From positions 35,386 through 99,385 of the forward strand of contig NZ_JAGGQL010000012.1 in the NCBI RefSeq assembly GCF_018613315.1: DNA of 64,000 nt, given 5' to 3'. Below the pieces are notes generated by a model. The model was given only the letters and a program-made list of their open reading frames with translations, ran no database searches and had not been told where the DNA came from. Source of the DNA: Bacillus sp. ISL-37 (GTDB lineage Bacteria; Bacillota; Bacilli; Bacillales; Cytobacillaceae). Each line of letters opens with the position of its first letter. Positions within the stretch are counted from its first letter, which is position 1. The position numbers and the translations under genes were made by a program. Below, in pieces: positions 1-8,164 of this stretch.

Positions 1-380
1 ATTTCCACTTTTAAATCCTTAAGCTTTGATAAAAGAGCGTCAACAACGGACTGGGCTTTGTCCGTGACCGGGAACATCCGGCCATGGTCCTCTTCTTTAA
101 GCTTGATTCCGAGTCCTTCGAAAAATGAAATGATATCTTCATTGCTGAAAATCGCCAGTGCGCTGTATAAGAACCGTCCATTTCCGGGTATATGTTTAAT
201 GATTTCATCCACTGGCAGCCGATTGGTCACATTGCAGCGGCCCCCGCCGGAGATAGCCAGCTTTCGGCCTAGCTTGTCTCCTTTGTCGATCAGCAGCACC
301 TTTGCGCCCTGCTCGCCAGCAGCAATTGCGGCCATCAAGCCAGACGGACCGCCGCCAAGGACGATTACATCGTATTTCAT
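1..380 (-). CDS. ytfP: YtfP-like flavoprotein, NAD(P)/FAD-dependent oxidoreductase (N-terminal part only)
   Basis: About 126 N-terminal residues are visible; the rest lies beyond base 1. The protein opens with a Rossmann dinucleotide-binding strand ([10 protein letters not shown], residues 6-14) followed by [20 protein letters not shown], the signature of the BaiN/HI0933 family of FAD-binding oxidoreductases. The start at base 380 is preceded by a GGTGA ribosome binding site. It is divergent from murJ (ytgP), as remembered for the B. subtilis ytfP-ytgP pair. The physiological substrate is not known; a flavin-dependent redox role in the cytoplasm is inferred from the family. Truncation is due to the window edge, not to a mutation. 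Confidence 0.88.
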   Translation of the reverse strand, partial: MKYDVIVLGGGPSGLMAAIAAGEQGAKVLLIDKGDKLGRKLAISGGGRCNVTNRLPVDEIIKHIPGNGRFLYSALAIFSNEDIISFFEGLGIKLKEEDHGRMFPVTDKAQSVVDALLSKLKDLKVE

Positions 381-542
381 TGCTTCACCAACTTTTCGTT
401 TCACTTTTTAGATGCATTAAGCACTTTTATTATTATAATCCATCTCTTCATTAAAAACATTGCCTTTGAATGATGTTCTTCAAACGGCAGTTAATGAATT
501 AGCCCGGAAAACTGGCAGTCAGGCTGGAGAAAGAGTAAACTA

Positions 543-614
543 GGGAATGCAGGAAAATGTGCATCCGGGATTCAGGAAGTTTCTTTATACGGGATGCAGG
601 AAATTTCTGTATTC
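543..614. repeat. Three-copy 24-bp direct repeat upstream of murJ
   Basis: Units begin at 543, 567 and 591, each opening GGGA and containing the core ATGCAGGAA or ATTCAGGAA; units two and three also share the following TTTCT. The period is exactly 24 bp. It lies in the divergent ytfP-murJ gap, before the murJ start at 706. Function unknown; it could be a small operator array or a remnant of a larger one. Confidence 0.6.
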
Positions 615-705
615 ATTGATAAATATCATAGTGTCTGATTGTGTTTATGGTAAAATACAAGTTTGTAATCTGTTTTTATTTTATAGATTGAAAAGTAGGG
701 ATCTT

Positions 706-2334
706 ATGTCATCTAAGCTTTTGAGAGGGACGTTCATATTGACGCTTGGCACGATATTATCTAAGGTGCTTGGGCTGTTTTATGTTATTCCCTTTTTTGC
801 GATAGTGGGAGAGTATGGGACAGCATTATACTCCTTCTCTTACATTCCATATACAATTTTCATTAGTATTGCTACAGCTGGCGTACCGCTTGCTGTTTCT
901 AAATTTATAGCGAAATACAATGCCCTTGAAGAATATGCGGTTGGAAGGAAGTTGTTTAAATCTGGTGTGGCAGTCATGCTTGCAACTGGGATTCTATCTT
1001 TCTTGATTATGTATGTTACAGCTCCAGGGCTTGCTGAACTTGTCATGGATACAAGTAATGATGAAAATGTGAAAATAACCGCTGCAGATGTGACCACGGT
1101 TATTCGTGCAGTCAGCTTTGCCTTGATTGTTGTTCCGTTCATGAGCTTGATTCGCGGTTTCTTCCAGGGACATCAGTCAATGGGGCCATCAGCAGTTTCC
1201 CAGGTTGTTGAGCAAATAGTCAGGATCGTATTCGTGCTGGCCGGTGCTTTTTTTGTCCTGAAAGTACTTGAAGGAGACATGGTTACAGCTGTTAGTGTAG
1301 CCACATTCGCTGCCTTCATCGGTGCGCTTGGCAGTCTTGGAGTCCTTGGCTGGTACTGGATGAAAAGGAAACCGCATTTAGATAAACTGCTTGAAAATGA
1401 CAAGAAGACGATGGATATTTCCTTAAAGGATATTTATAAGGAAATCTTGCTGTATGCAGCACCTTTTGTTTTTGTCGGGATTGCCAACCCTCTGTTCCAG
1501 TTTGTTGATATGATGACCTTCACTAGGGCGATGATGTCAGTAGGTGTCAGCCAAAATGAGGCGAGTTCGGCATTTTCAGTTTTGAACTTCCAATCACATA
1601 AGCTCGTCATCATTCCGGTTTCTCTGGCTACGGCATTTTCATTGACACTGGTACCAAGCATCACAAAGGCATTTACCGAAAACGACCGCAAGGGTATGAG
1701 ACGGCAGCTTGACCAGACATTCCAGGTGTTGATGTACCTAACCGTCCCTGCCGCGATTGGGATTGCGATACTTGCTGAGCCGATGTATACCGTTTTCTAT
1801 GCACATAATGACCTGGGCACGGATGTACTGACTACTTACGCCCCAGTAGCCATTCTATTCGCACTCTTCTCGGTAACAGCTGCCATCCTGCAGGGGATCA
1901 ACGAGCAGCGATTCACGATCTTGAGTTTGCTGACGGGATTATTGGTGAAGCTAACCTTTAATATCCCGTTGATTAAGCTGTTTGAAACACAGGGGGCTGT
2001 GATGTCAACAGCATTAGGTTATATCGCGGCAATTATCATTAACATGATTGTTATTAAAAAATTCGCCAAATATCCAATGGGCTTTGTGACAAGAAGGATA
2101 TTCCTGATTTTGATTTTCTCAGGTTTGATGGCTGGCGTTACGATGGCATTCTATGAGGTGCTTGTCGAATTCCTTTCACCAGCTGCCAAGTTCCAGTCTA
2201 TCTTGATTATTGGAATTTCTGCACTGGTAGGCGCTGCGGTGTACTTTTACCTGGGCCTCCGGACAAAGCTGGTGGACAGGCTTTTCGGGGACCGGGTTTC
2301 CAAGATCAAGCGTAAATTGAGGCTGCCTGTATAA
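706..2334 (+). CDS. murJ: Lipid II flippase MurJ (YtgP), MOP/MATE-like polysaccharide exporter family
   Basis: A 542-residue integral membrane protein with about 14 hydrophobic segments across its length, matching the usual YtgP length. In B. subtilis YtgP is MurJ, which flips the peptidoglycan precursor lipid II across the membrane (established for the family). The start at 706 (MSSKLLRGTFIL) fits the family; the frame stays open upstream to 547, but that extension lacks hydrophobic or family-like sequence and runs through the 24-bp repeats. The segment KLLRGTFILTLGTILSKVLG is typical of the first helix. A strong hairpin terminator follows. MurC is encoded about 25 kb downstream, in the same pathway. 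Confidence 0.9.
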   Translation: MSSKLLRGTFILTLGTILSKVLGLFYVIPFFAIVGEYGTALYSFSYIPYTIFISIATAGVPLAVSKFIAKYNALEEYAVGRKLFKSGVAVMLATGILSFLIMYVTAPGLAELVMDTSNDENVKITAADVTTVIRAVSFALIVVPFMSLIRGFFQGHQSMGPSAVSQVVEQIVRIVFVLAGAFFVLKVLEGDMVTAVSVATFAAFIGALGSLGVLGWYWMKRKPHLDKLLENDKKTMDISLKDIYKEILLYAAPFVFVGIANPLFQFVDMMTFTRAMMSVGVSQNEASSAFSVLNFQSHKLVIIPVSLATAFSLTLVPSITKAFTENDRKGMRRQLDQTFQVLMYLTVPAAIGIAILAEPMYTVFYAHNDLGTDVLTTYAPVAILFALFSVTAAILQGINEQRFTILSLLTGLLVKLTFNIPLIKLFETQGAVMSTALGYIAAIIINMIVIKKFAKYPMGFVTRRIFLILIFSGLMAGVTMAFYEVLVEFLSPAAKFQSILIIGISALVGAAVYFYLGLRTKLVDRLFGDRVSKIKRKLRLPV

Positions 2335-2339
2335 TAAGA

Positions 2340-2370
2340 AAATGGCCTTCTGCTATGAAGGCCATTTTTG
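2340..2370. terminator. Bidirectional rho-independent terminator between murJ and the Gly-rich gene
   Basis: Inverted repeat AAATGGCCTTC / GAAGGCCATTT with a short loop and T-rich flank on both strands; it serves convergent genes ending at 2334 and 2379. Confidence 0.85.
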
Positions 2371-2378
2371 CTAAAATT

Positions 2379-2633
2379 CTAATAGTAAAACTGCTGGTCG
2401 TTATCACGGATATTTAAACTGCGTTCAATTCTGTCGACCCTGCGGTCCAGGCGATCGATTTGATTGCTCAGTCTTTGAACTTGCCGTTCAAGGCGATCGA
2501 GTCTCTGGTCGAATTGGCCGCCTCCACCCGGATATCCGCCGCCAGGGTATCCTCCACCGGGGAATCCGCCGCCTCCACCTGGCAGGCCGGGAATCGGGAT
2601 GTACAAGCCTTGTCCTTGTTGTCGATGGTTCAT
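2379..2633 (-). CDS. Small Gly-rich / coiled-coil protein, function unknown
   Basis: An 84-residue protein with two distinct halves. Residues ~10-37 are low-complexity Gly-Pro with GGG(Y/F)PGG repeats. Residues ~40-75 follow a heptad-like pattern (RLDRLERQVQRLSNQIDRLDRRVDR), predicting a charged coiled coil. The frame opens at 2642, but GAGGAG there abuts that ATG; it sits about 9 bases before the ATG at 2633, so the shorter start is preferred. No membrane or signal segment is evident. Gly-rich plus coiled-coil small proteins of Bacillaceae are often spore-coat or surface related, but nothing here proves that. Not recognised as a named gene. Confidence 0.7.
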   Translation of the reverse strand: MNHRQQGQGLYIPIPGLPGGGGGFPGGGYPGGGYPGGGGQFDQRLDRLERQVQRLSNQIDRLDRRVDRIERSLNIRDNDQQFYY

Positions 2634-2737
2634 TTTGGTCATCTCCTCATCATCTGTAGTAAACTATGATATTAGTCTATGTAAGCTAGCTAGAAATGGA
2701 ATGGGCATCTGCCCATATGAATAAAGGAGGTACAGTA

Positions 2738-3454
2738 ATGCGAATCGATAAAGTGCTTTCCAACCTTGGATATGGAAGCAGGAAAGACGTGAAGAAACTT
2801 TTAAAAGATGGCGCTGTAAAAGTTAATAATGAGATCATCAAGGATGCAAAGCACCATGTAGATCCTGAAAATGATTCAATTATTTTAAACGGTGAAGAAA
2901 TTCATTATAGAGAATTTATTTATTTAATGATGAACAAGCCGCCTGGTGTCATATCAGCGACGGAGGACAACCGTGATGAGACAGTAATTGACTTACTTGA
3001 GATTGAAGACCAGGTGTTTGAGCCATTCCCGGTAGGCAGGCTAGATAAGGATACGGAGGGCCTGCTACTGATCACCAATGATGGCCAGCTTTCCCACAAG
3101 CTTTTATCGCCAAAAAAACATGTACCAAAAACGTATTTCGCGGTAATTGAGGGAGAAGTGACGGAAGAGGATATTGAAGCATTCAAACAAGGTGTCACTC
3201 TTGATGATGGTTATGAAACAAAACCAGGTGAACTTGTTATTTTAAAATCAGGCTTGACGTCTGATATAGAACTGACAATCACAGAAGGGAAATTCCATCA
3301 GGTGAAGCGGATGTTCGAGGCGGTCGGAAAAAGGGTCATTTACCTGAAACGATTATCTATGGGCCCGCTGAAGCTCGATGAAACGCTGGAGCTCGGGGAA
3401 TACAGGGAGCTGACCGACGAAGAACTGGAAATGCTGCAAACCTATGAAGTATAA
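2738..3454 (+). CDS. ytzG: RsuA/RluB-family 16S rRNA pseudouridine synthase (YtzG)
   Basis: 238 residues. An N-terminal S4 RNA-binding domain (residues 1-~45, MRIDKVLSNLGYGSRK) precedes the pseudouridine synthase domain, with the catalytic motif GRLDKDTEGLL and catalytic Asp103. RsuA enzymes isomerise a specific uridine of 16S rRNA (U516 in E. coli numbering). The start at 2738 has AAAGGAGG eight bases upstream; an in-frame ATG at 2696 has no ribosome binding site and lies outside the S4 fold. The exact rRNA target is inferred from length and family rather than shown. The gene sits between murJ and ytzE as in B. subtilis. Confidence 0.88.
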   Translation: MRIDKVLSNLGYGSRKDVKKLLKDGAVKVNNEIIKDAKHHVDPENDSIILNGEEIHYREFIYLMMNKPPGVISATEDNRDETVIDLLEIEDQVFEPFPVGRLDKDTEGLLLITNDGQLSHKLLSPKKHVPKTYFAVIEGEVTEEDIEAFKQGVTLDDGYETKPGELVILKSGLTSDIELTITEGKFHQVKRMFEAVGKRVIYLKRLSMGPLKLDETLELGEYRELTDEELEMLQTYEV

Positions 3455-3488
3455 AAAAATCGCCAAAATTGCTTTGGCGATTTTTTGT
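3455..3488. terminator. Bidirectional terminator, ytzG / ytzE
   Basis: Stem AAATCGCCAAA / TTTGGCGATTT with T-run on both strands between convergent genes. Confidence 0.88.
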
Positions 3489-3503
3489 AATCTTTATTTC
3501 TAC

Positions 3504-3725
3504 CTAAGATGACATCTTTACCTTTTTCTGGGTCGTTGTCCATTTACCTCGGCTCGGACTTTTCACTAAGTCGTTATAAGCCAGGACATTCAAATCCCTC
3601 TGGATGGTTCGAGGAGTAATTCCGAATTCCTCTACAAGATCTTGAGTTGTGACAGTACCATTCTGACATATATACATGTAGATGGATTTGATGCGGTTTA
3701 TCATCCGGTTAGTCGAAGGTTTCAA
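3504..3725 (-). CDS. ytzE: YtzE, small DeoR-type HTH protein
   Basis: 73 residues forming little more than one winged helix-turn-helix: TVTTQDLVEEFGITPRTIQRDLNVLAYNDLV resembles the N-terminal DNA-binding domain of DeoR regulators. There is no sugar-phosphate-binding effector domain, so it is either a stand-alone DNA-binding protein or a relic of a larger regulator. Length and position match B. subtilis YtzE. The C-terminus is basic and Ser/Lys-rich. Targets are unknown. It is convergent with ytzG and shares its terminator. Confidence 0.82.
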   Translation of the reverse strand: MKPSTNRMINRIKSIYMYICQNGTVTTQDLVEEFGITPRTIQRDLNVLAYNDLVKSPSRGKWTTTQKKVKMSS

Positions 3726-4220
3726 ACAACCACTCCCTATCCTTTTTTAAACCCCTTTGTCATTTTCCTGCAACCGACAATTGATTGAAGACGAATCCTC
3801 AAGTATGTAGTTTTCTTCTTTCCAGACAGCTCCTTTTGCGTCCATTTTAAAGGCAGTCCTAAGATGTCTTACCTTTTGGACTATTTTACACTTTAATAAA
3901 ATATAATTCCAGATAATTTACTGTTTTTTATGAAAAATTAATAATTTACTCAGAATGTACCCCCTTCATAATGGTTTATATACTTAACAATATGGTGTTA
4001 AACAGGTTAAATATGACAGTTATTAGAAAATTACGAAAATATATCAGACTGTAACTTACCTTTTACCCAGAGTTTACGAAAAGAGGTTATAAGGAGTAAA
4101 ATAATATTCAAGTTTTCAAGTGGGGATTTAGAGTACAATAAGAACATCTTCTCGCTTAAGTGTTCCTGAAAAGGGAATACCACCTTTATACATATAAAAT
4201 TAAATTGGGAGGTTACATGG
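3726..4220. other. Gene-free AT-rich intergenic region
   Basis: 495 bases separating the divergent ytzE and pepV. I see no credible coding frame, repeat array or long hairpin. It must carry the promoters of both genes; several AT-rich -10-like sequences exist but no convincing -35/-10 pair stands out. The pepV ribosome binding site (GGGAGG) is at its right end. Confidence 0.5.
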
Positions 4221-5636
4221 ATGACTTCAATCAATTGGACACAGGAAGTAGAAAAAAGACAGAGTGATTTAATTAAAGACGCACAGGAACTCCTGAGAAT
4301 CAAAAGTGTTCTTGACGAAGATAATACGTCTCCGGAGGCACCGCTTGGTGAAGGGGTCAAGGAAGCATTGGACTTTATGCTTCAGTTAGGTGAAAAGGAT
4401 GGCTTCACTCCAAAGAATGTTGGCAATCTTGCCGGCCATCTGGAGTTCGGGCAAGGAGATGAAATTGTCGGTATACTTTGCCATGTGGATGTTGTACCTG
4501 AAGGTGATGGCTGGACAAGTGACCCTTATGGAGCAGATATTCGCGATGGAAAAATCTATGCCCGCGGTGCGATCGATGACAAAGGTCCAACCATGGCTGC
4601 ATACTATGCAATGAAAATTGTTAAAGAATTAGACTTGCCTCTGAACAAGCGGGTCAGGATGATCATTGGTACAGATGAGGAAAGTGAATGGCGCTGTGTT
4701 GACCATTATTTTGAACATGAAGAAATGCCAGCGATGGGCTTTGCACCGGATGCTGACTTCCCGATTATCTACGCTGAAAAAGGAATCGCAGATTATGATT
4801 TGGTATCAAAAGCTGCCGGGATCGAAAAAGAAGACTACGATGCTGAAGTTATCGAATTTTCATCGGGCCGCCGTTACAATATGGTACCGGATTTTGCGAA
4901 GGTTGTCCTGGTTGTACAACAAGGACAAACGGATGTTGTTCAGCGCTTTGATGAATTCAAAAGGAACAATGAATTGGATGGCAAGGCAATCGTAGAAAGC
5001 GGCAAACTGATCCTTGAGCTTGAAGGTGTTTCAGCTCACGGCATGGAGCCGGACAATGGGAAAAACGCAGGACTTTATATGGCAAGCTTCCTCTCCGAGA
5101 TTAATCTTGATGGAAACAGTGAAAAGTTTTTTCAATTTGTCGCAAACTACCTGGGCAAAGATTCACGCGGCAGGGAATTGGGCGTCGCTTATGCCGATGA
5201 CATTACCGGAGATTTGACGATCAATGTTGGAAAGCTATCTTATTCACGGGAAAACGGTGGCCGCGCTGGCTTGAATATGCGCTACCCGGTGACAACCAGT
5301 CTTGAAAAGACAAAAGAAATATTAAATGGGGTATTAGAAACTGAAGGACTTTCTATCGAGAATTTCTCAAACTCTAATCCGCATCATGTTGATGAAAGTG
5401 ACTTCCTCGTCCAGACGTTGAAAAAAGTATATGAAGAGCAGGTTGGTGAAAAAGCGGAACTTATTTCTATTGGCGGCGGAACATATGCAAGGTCGTTGAG
5501 GTCAGGTGTGGCTTTTGGTCCACTTTTCCCAGGAAGACCTGATATCGCCCACCAGAAGGATGAATATATGATTATTGAAGATCTTCTTAGAGCCACTGCG
5601 ATCTACGCGCAGGCTATCTATGAATTGGCAAAATAA
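4221..5636 (+). CDS. pepV: Dipeptidase PepV (M20 metallopeptidase)
   Basis: 471 residues, the normal PepV length. PepV is a cytoplasmic zinc peptidase that hydrolyses dipeptides with broad specificity. Metal and catalytic residues of the M20 family are visible: H88 in CHVD with catalytic D90, D120 in GAIDDKGP, E153/E154 in TDEES, D177 in PDADF, and a C-terminal His in IAHQKDE. The start at 4221 has GGGAGG at a good distance. dat follows 36 bases later on the same strand with no terminator between, so the two are probably co-transcribed, linking dipeptide hydrolysis to alanine or D-amino acid metabolism. It corresponds to YtjP of B. subtilis. Confidence 0.93.
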   Translation: MTSINWTQEVEKRQSDLIKDAQELLRIKSVLDEDNTSPEAPLGEGVKEALDFMLQLGEKDGFTPKNVGNLAGHLEFGQGDEIVGILCHVDVVPEGDGWTSDPYGADIRDGKIYARGAIDDKGPTMAAYYAMKIVKELDLPLNKRVRMIIGTDEESEWRCVDHYFEHEEMPAMGFAPDADFPIIYAEKGIADYDLVSKAAGIEKEDYDAEVIEFSSGRRYNMVPDFAKVVLVVQQGQTDVVQRFDEFKRNNELDGKAIVESGKLILELEGVSAHGMEPDNGKNAGLYMASFLSEINLDGNSEKFFQFVANYLGKDSRGRELGVAYADDITGDLTINVGKLSYSRENGGRAGLNMRYPVTTSLEKTKEILNGVLETEGLSIENFSNSNPHHVDESDFLVQTLKKVYEEQVGEKAELISIGGGTYARSLRSGVAFGPLFPGRPDIAHQKDEYMIIEDLLRATAIYAQAIYELAK

Positions 5637-5672
5637 ACAAGACATTACCGTAAATCAAGGAGGGGGAAGAGC

Positions 5673-6527
5673 ATGGAATATGTAATTGTAGATGGCGAGG
5701 TTCTTGACCGGACGGTCGCCAAGGTAGACATTGAGGACAGAGGCTATCAATTTGGCGATGGTGTATATGAAGTCATCCGGATATATAATGGCAAAATGTT
5801 TACTGGAAAAGAGCATTTGAACAGGCTTGTAGAAAGTGCAGAAAAAATCAGGATGAAGTTGCCTTTCAGTCCTGAGGAGCTTGAGTCCAAAATGGAAGAG
5901 CTGATTGCGAAAAACGAATTAGACACTGGTATTGTTTATATGCAATTTACAAGAGGGACTTCGCCTCGAAATCATGTTTTCCCTGCCGGTGATGTTGCGC
6001 CAACCTTTGTCGCTTACACGCGCAAGGTGGCACGCCCTGTGGAATCCATGGAAAAAGGAGTCAGGACAATCCTTGATGAAGACATCCGCTGGCTTCGTTG
6101 TGACATTAAAAGCTTGAACTTGCTTGGTAATTTGTTATCGAAGCAAAAGGCAGCAGAGGCAGGTTGTTTTGAAGCAATCCTTCATCGAGGAGAAACTGTA
6201 ACTGAGGGAAGCCATTCCAACATCTCGATTGTAAAGGACGACGTAATCATCACACACCAGGCAGACAATTTCATCCTCAATGGAATCACCAGACAAAAGG
6301 TGCTGGAGATTTGCAACAATGAGAGTATTGATTTTGAAGAACGTGCATTCACCCTTGACGAATTGTCATCGGCTGATGAAGTGTTTTCATCTGGAACAAC
6401 AGTCGAAGTCATGCCGATTGTTGAAGTGGACGGGAAGCCTGTAGGAAATGGGGAGCCAGGTCCTGTCACCAGGAACCTGCAAAACCTTTTTAAAGCGGAA
6501 ATTGAACGCCAGTGCGGCAATTTATAA
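5673..6527 (+). CDS. dat: D-amino acid aminotransferase (D-alanine transaminase)
   Basis: 284 residues, class IV PLP-dependent aminotransferase. It interconverts D-alanine and 2-oxoglutarate with pyruvate and D-glutamate, supplying D-amino acids for peptidoglycan. The catalytic lysine that binds PLP is K146 in DIKSLNLLGN, and RGYQFGDGVYE near residues 23-33 is a family hallmark. D-amino acid specificity rather than branched-chain (IlvE) specificity is supported by overall similarity to classical Bacillus Dat. The ribosome binding site is AAGGAGGGGG. It is probably second in the pepV-dat operon and is followed by a hairpin terminator. Confidence 0.92.
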   Translation: MEYVIVDGEVLDRTVAKVDIEDRGYQFGDGVYEVIRIYNGKMFTGKEHLNRLVESAEKIRMKLPFSPEELESKMEELIAKNELDTGIVYMQFTRGTSPRNHVFPAGDVAPTFVAYTRKVARPVESMEKGVRTILDEDIRWLRCDIKSLNLLGNLLSKQKAAEAGCFEAILHRGETVTEGSHSNISIVKDDVIITHQADNFILNGITRQKVLEICNNESIDFEERAFTLDELSSADEVFSSGTTVEVMPIVEVDGKPVGNGEPGPVTRNLQNLFKAEIERQCGNL

Positions 6528-6529
6528 AT

Positions 6530-6568
6530 TCTAACCTGCGGCTATACAGCTGCGGGTTATTTTTTAAA
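6530..6568 (+). terminator. Terminator after dat
   Basis: Stem AACCTGCGGC / GCTGCGGGTT (with G-U pairs) followed by a TTTTTT run. Confidence 0.75.
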
Positions 6569-6725
6569 AAAAGAGACTGCTGATAATTCCACCTGAAGGT
6601 TTTAACGCATGCTTTGTTTTTTCCTGGCAGGAATGGGTATCATAAAAATATTTAAATCATCAGGATACCTGCTTTTGTTCATACTTAGACAAACTACAGC
6701 AGAATACCGAACAGGGGGAACAGAA

Positions 6726-7574
6726 ATGAAGATCACTTCTGAACAGCATATTGAATTGCATGGGTTCAATAATCTGACGAAATCATTAAGTTTTAATATG
6801 TATGACATTTGTTATACGAAGACAAAAGAAGAGCGTGAAGCTTATCTTGATTATATTGATGAACAGTATAACGCCGACAGGCTTACTAAGATCCTCACTC
6901 ACGTTTCAGATATCATTGGTGCCCATGTCCTGAATGTGGCCAAGCAAGATTATGTGCCGCAGGGGGCGAGTGTCACCATCCTCGTTTCTGAAGGACCGGT
7001 CGTCGAGGTGCCTGATGAAGCGTATGACGAGTCGCCAGGCCCGCTGCCTGACAATGTCGTCTTACAGCTGGATAAAAGCCATATTACCGTCCATACGTAT
7101 CCAGAATTCCACCCGGACGAAGGAATCAGTACGTTCAGGGCAGATATCGATGTATCGACATGCGGAGAAATCTCGCCGCTGAAGGCGTTGCATTATTTGA
7201 TTCATTCCTTCGAAACCGATGTTATGACCATCGATTATAGGGTAAGAGGATTTACTAGAGATAAAGATGGCAACAAACTATTCATCGACCATGATATCAG
7301 TTCGATTCAAAACTATATCCCCGAAAATATTAAAAATCAATTCGATATGGTCGATGTCAATGTTTATCAGGAAAATATCTTCCACACCAAGTGCAAACTT
7401 AGAGAATTTGATTTGGATAATTATCTCTTCGGTTATTCGAAGGAATCACTATCTCCTGAAGAACGAGAAGAGATCACCGAAAGACTTCAAGCTGAGATGG
7501 AAGAGATCGTATCAGGGGTGACGCTCCATTCGGGGACGATTTTTGAGGATGAAGAAGAAGAGATGGAAAAATAG
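6726..7574 (+). CDS. speD: S-adenosylmethionine decarboxylase proenzyme, long (E. coli-type) form
   Basis: 282 residues. The self-cleavage site is visible as [13 protein letters not shown]117-S118, where S118 becomes the pyruvoyl cofactor. H123 and C146 (STCGE) are the expected processing and catalytic residues. The enzyme makes decarboxylated SAM for spermidine synthesis. The length is that of the class 1A E. coli enzyme (~264), not the ~126-residue SpeD of B. subtilis. The start at 6726 has AGGGGG just upstream; in-frame sequence back to 6609 is not family-like. The C-terminus is unusually acidic ([10 protein letters not shown]). The gene stands alone with its own terminator; no speE is in the window. 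Confidence 0.9.
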   Translation: MKITSEQHIELHGFNNLTKSLSFNMYDICYTKTKEEREAYLDYIDEQYNADRLTKILTHVSDIIGAHVLNVAKQDYVPQGASVTILVSEGPVVEVPDEAYDESPGPLPDNVVLQLDKSHITVHTYPEFHPDEGISTFRADIDVSTCGEISPLKALHYLIHSFETDVMTIDYRVRGFTRDKDGNKLFIDHDISSIQNYIPENIKNQFDMVDVNVYQENIFHTKCKLREFDLDNYLFGYSKESLSPEEREEITERLQAEMEEIVSGVTLHSGTIFEDEEEEMEK

Positions 7575-7610
7575 CGAGTAAAAAAGGCGTGTGGCTGACA
7601 CATGTTTCAG

Positions 7611-7647
7611 ACTGCAGATAAACTACCGTTTGTCTGCAGTTTTTTGT
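7611..7647 (+). terminator. Terminator after speD
   Basis: 13-bp stem ACTGCAGATAAAC / GTTTGTCTGCAGT with loop TACC, then TTTTTT. Confidence 0.9.
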
Positions 7648-7677
7648 TGCAACAGAAAGAATGGCAAGCTCCCGAAA

Positions 7678-8090
7678 GATACCCTTATGCAAGAGAAGCC
7701 CGTCCCATAAGGGTACTATTAAGCCAGAAAGGTACCCTTATGCAAGAGAACTCCGTTACATAAGGGTACTATTAAGCCAGAAAGGTACCCTTATGCAAGA
7801 GAACTCCGTTACATAAGGGTACTATTAAGCCAGAAAGGTACCCTTATGCAAGAGAATCTCGTCCCATAAGGGTACTATTAAGCTAGAAAGGTACCCTTAT
7901 GCAAGAGAACTCCGTTACATAAGAACACTATTAAGCCAGAAAGGTACCCTTATGCAAGAGAACTCCGTTACATAAGGGGACTATTAAGCCAGAAAGGTAC
8001 CCTTATGCAAGAGAATCTCGTCCCATAAGGGTACTCTATTAAGCTAGAAAGATACCCTTATGCAAGAGAACTCCAGCCCATAAGGGTACC
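7678..8090. repeat. Array A: eight 53-bp hairpin-bearing tandem repeats
   Basis: Unit starts are 7678, 7731, 7784, 7837, 7890, 7943, 7996 and 8051: period exactly 53 bp six times, then 55 through a CT insertion. Each unit is arm GGTACCCTTATG, a 16-base loop beginning CAAGAGAA, the inverted arm CATAAGGGTACT, then a 13-base linker ATTAAGCCAGAAA. Loops come in two main types, ending CTCCGTTA or TCTCGTCC. Second arms of copies five and six are degenerate. The array lies between the convergent genes speD and ytkP. Confidence 0.95.
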
Positions 8091-8123
8091 CAAAACGCCG
8101 TGAAGGTTCGATTCTCCTCCTAT

Positions 8124-8154
8124 ATAAAAAAACTCGCCAAATACATGGCGAGTC
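8124..8154 (-). terminator. Terminator of ytkP (minus strand)
   Basis: Read on the minus strand: ACTCGCCA, loop, TGGCGAGT, then TTTTTTT. Confidence 0.88.
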
Positions 8155-8164
8155 CTTTTCATGA

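Noticed and set aside
547..705. N-terminal extension of murJ
   Set aside because: It reads through the 24-bp repeats, has no family similarity, and the ATG at 706 gives the normal MurJ N-terminus.
6609..6725. Longer N-terminus for SpeD
   Set aside because: The upstream in-frame sequence is hydrophobic but not family-like, and AGGGGG is placed for the ATG at 6726.
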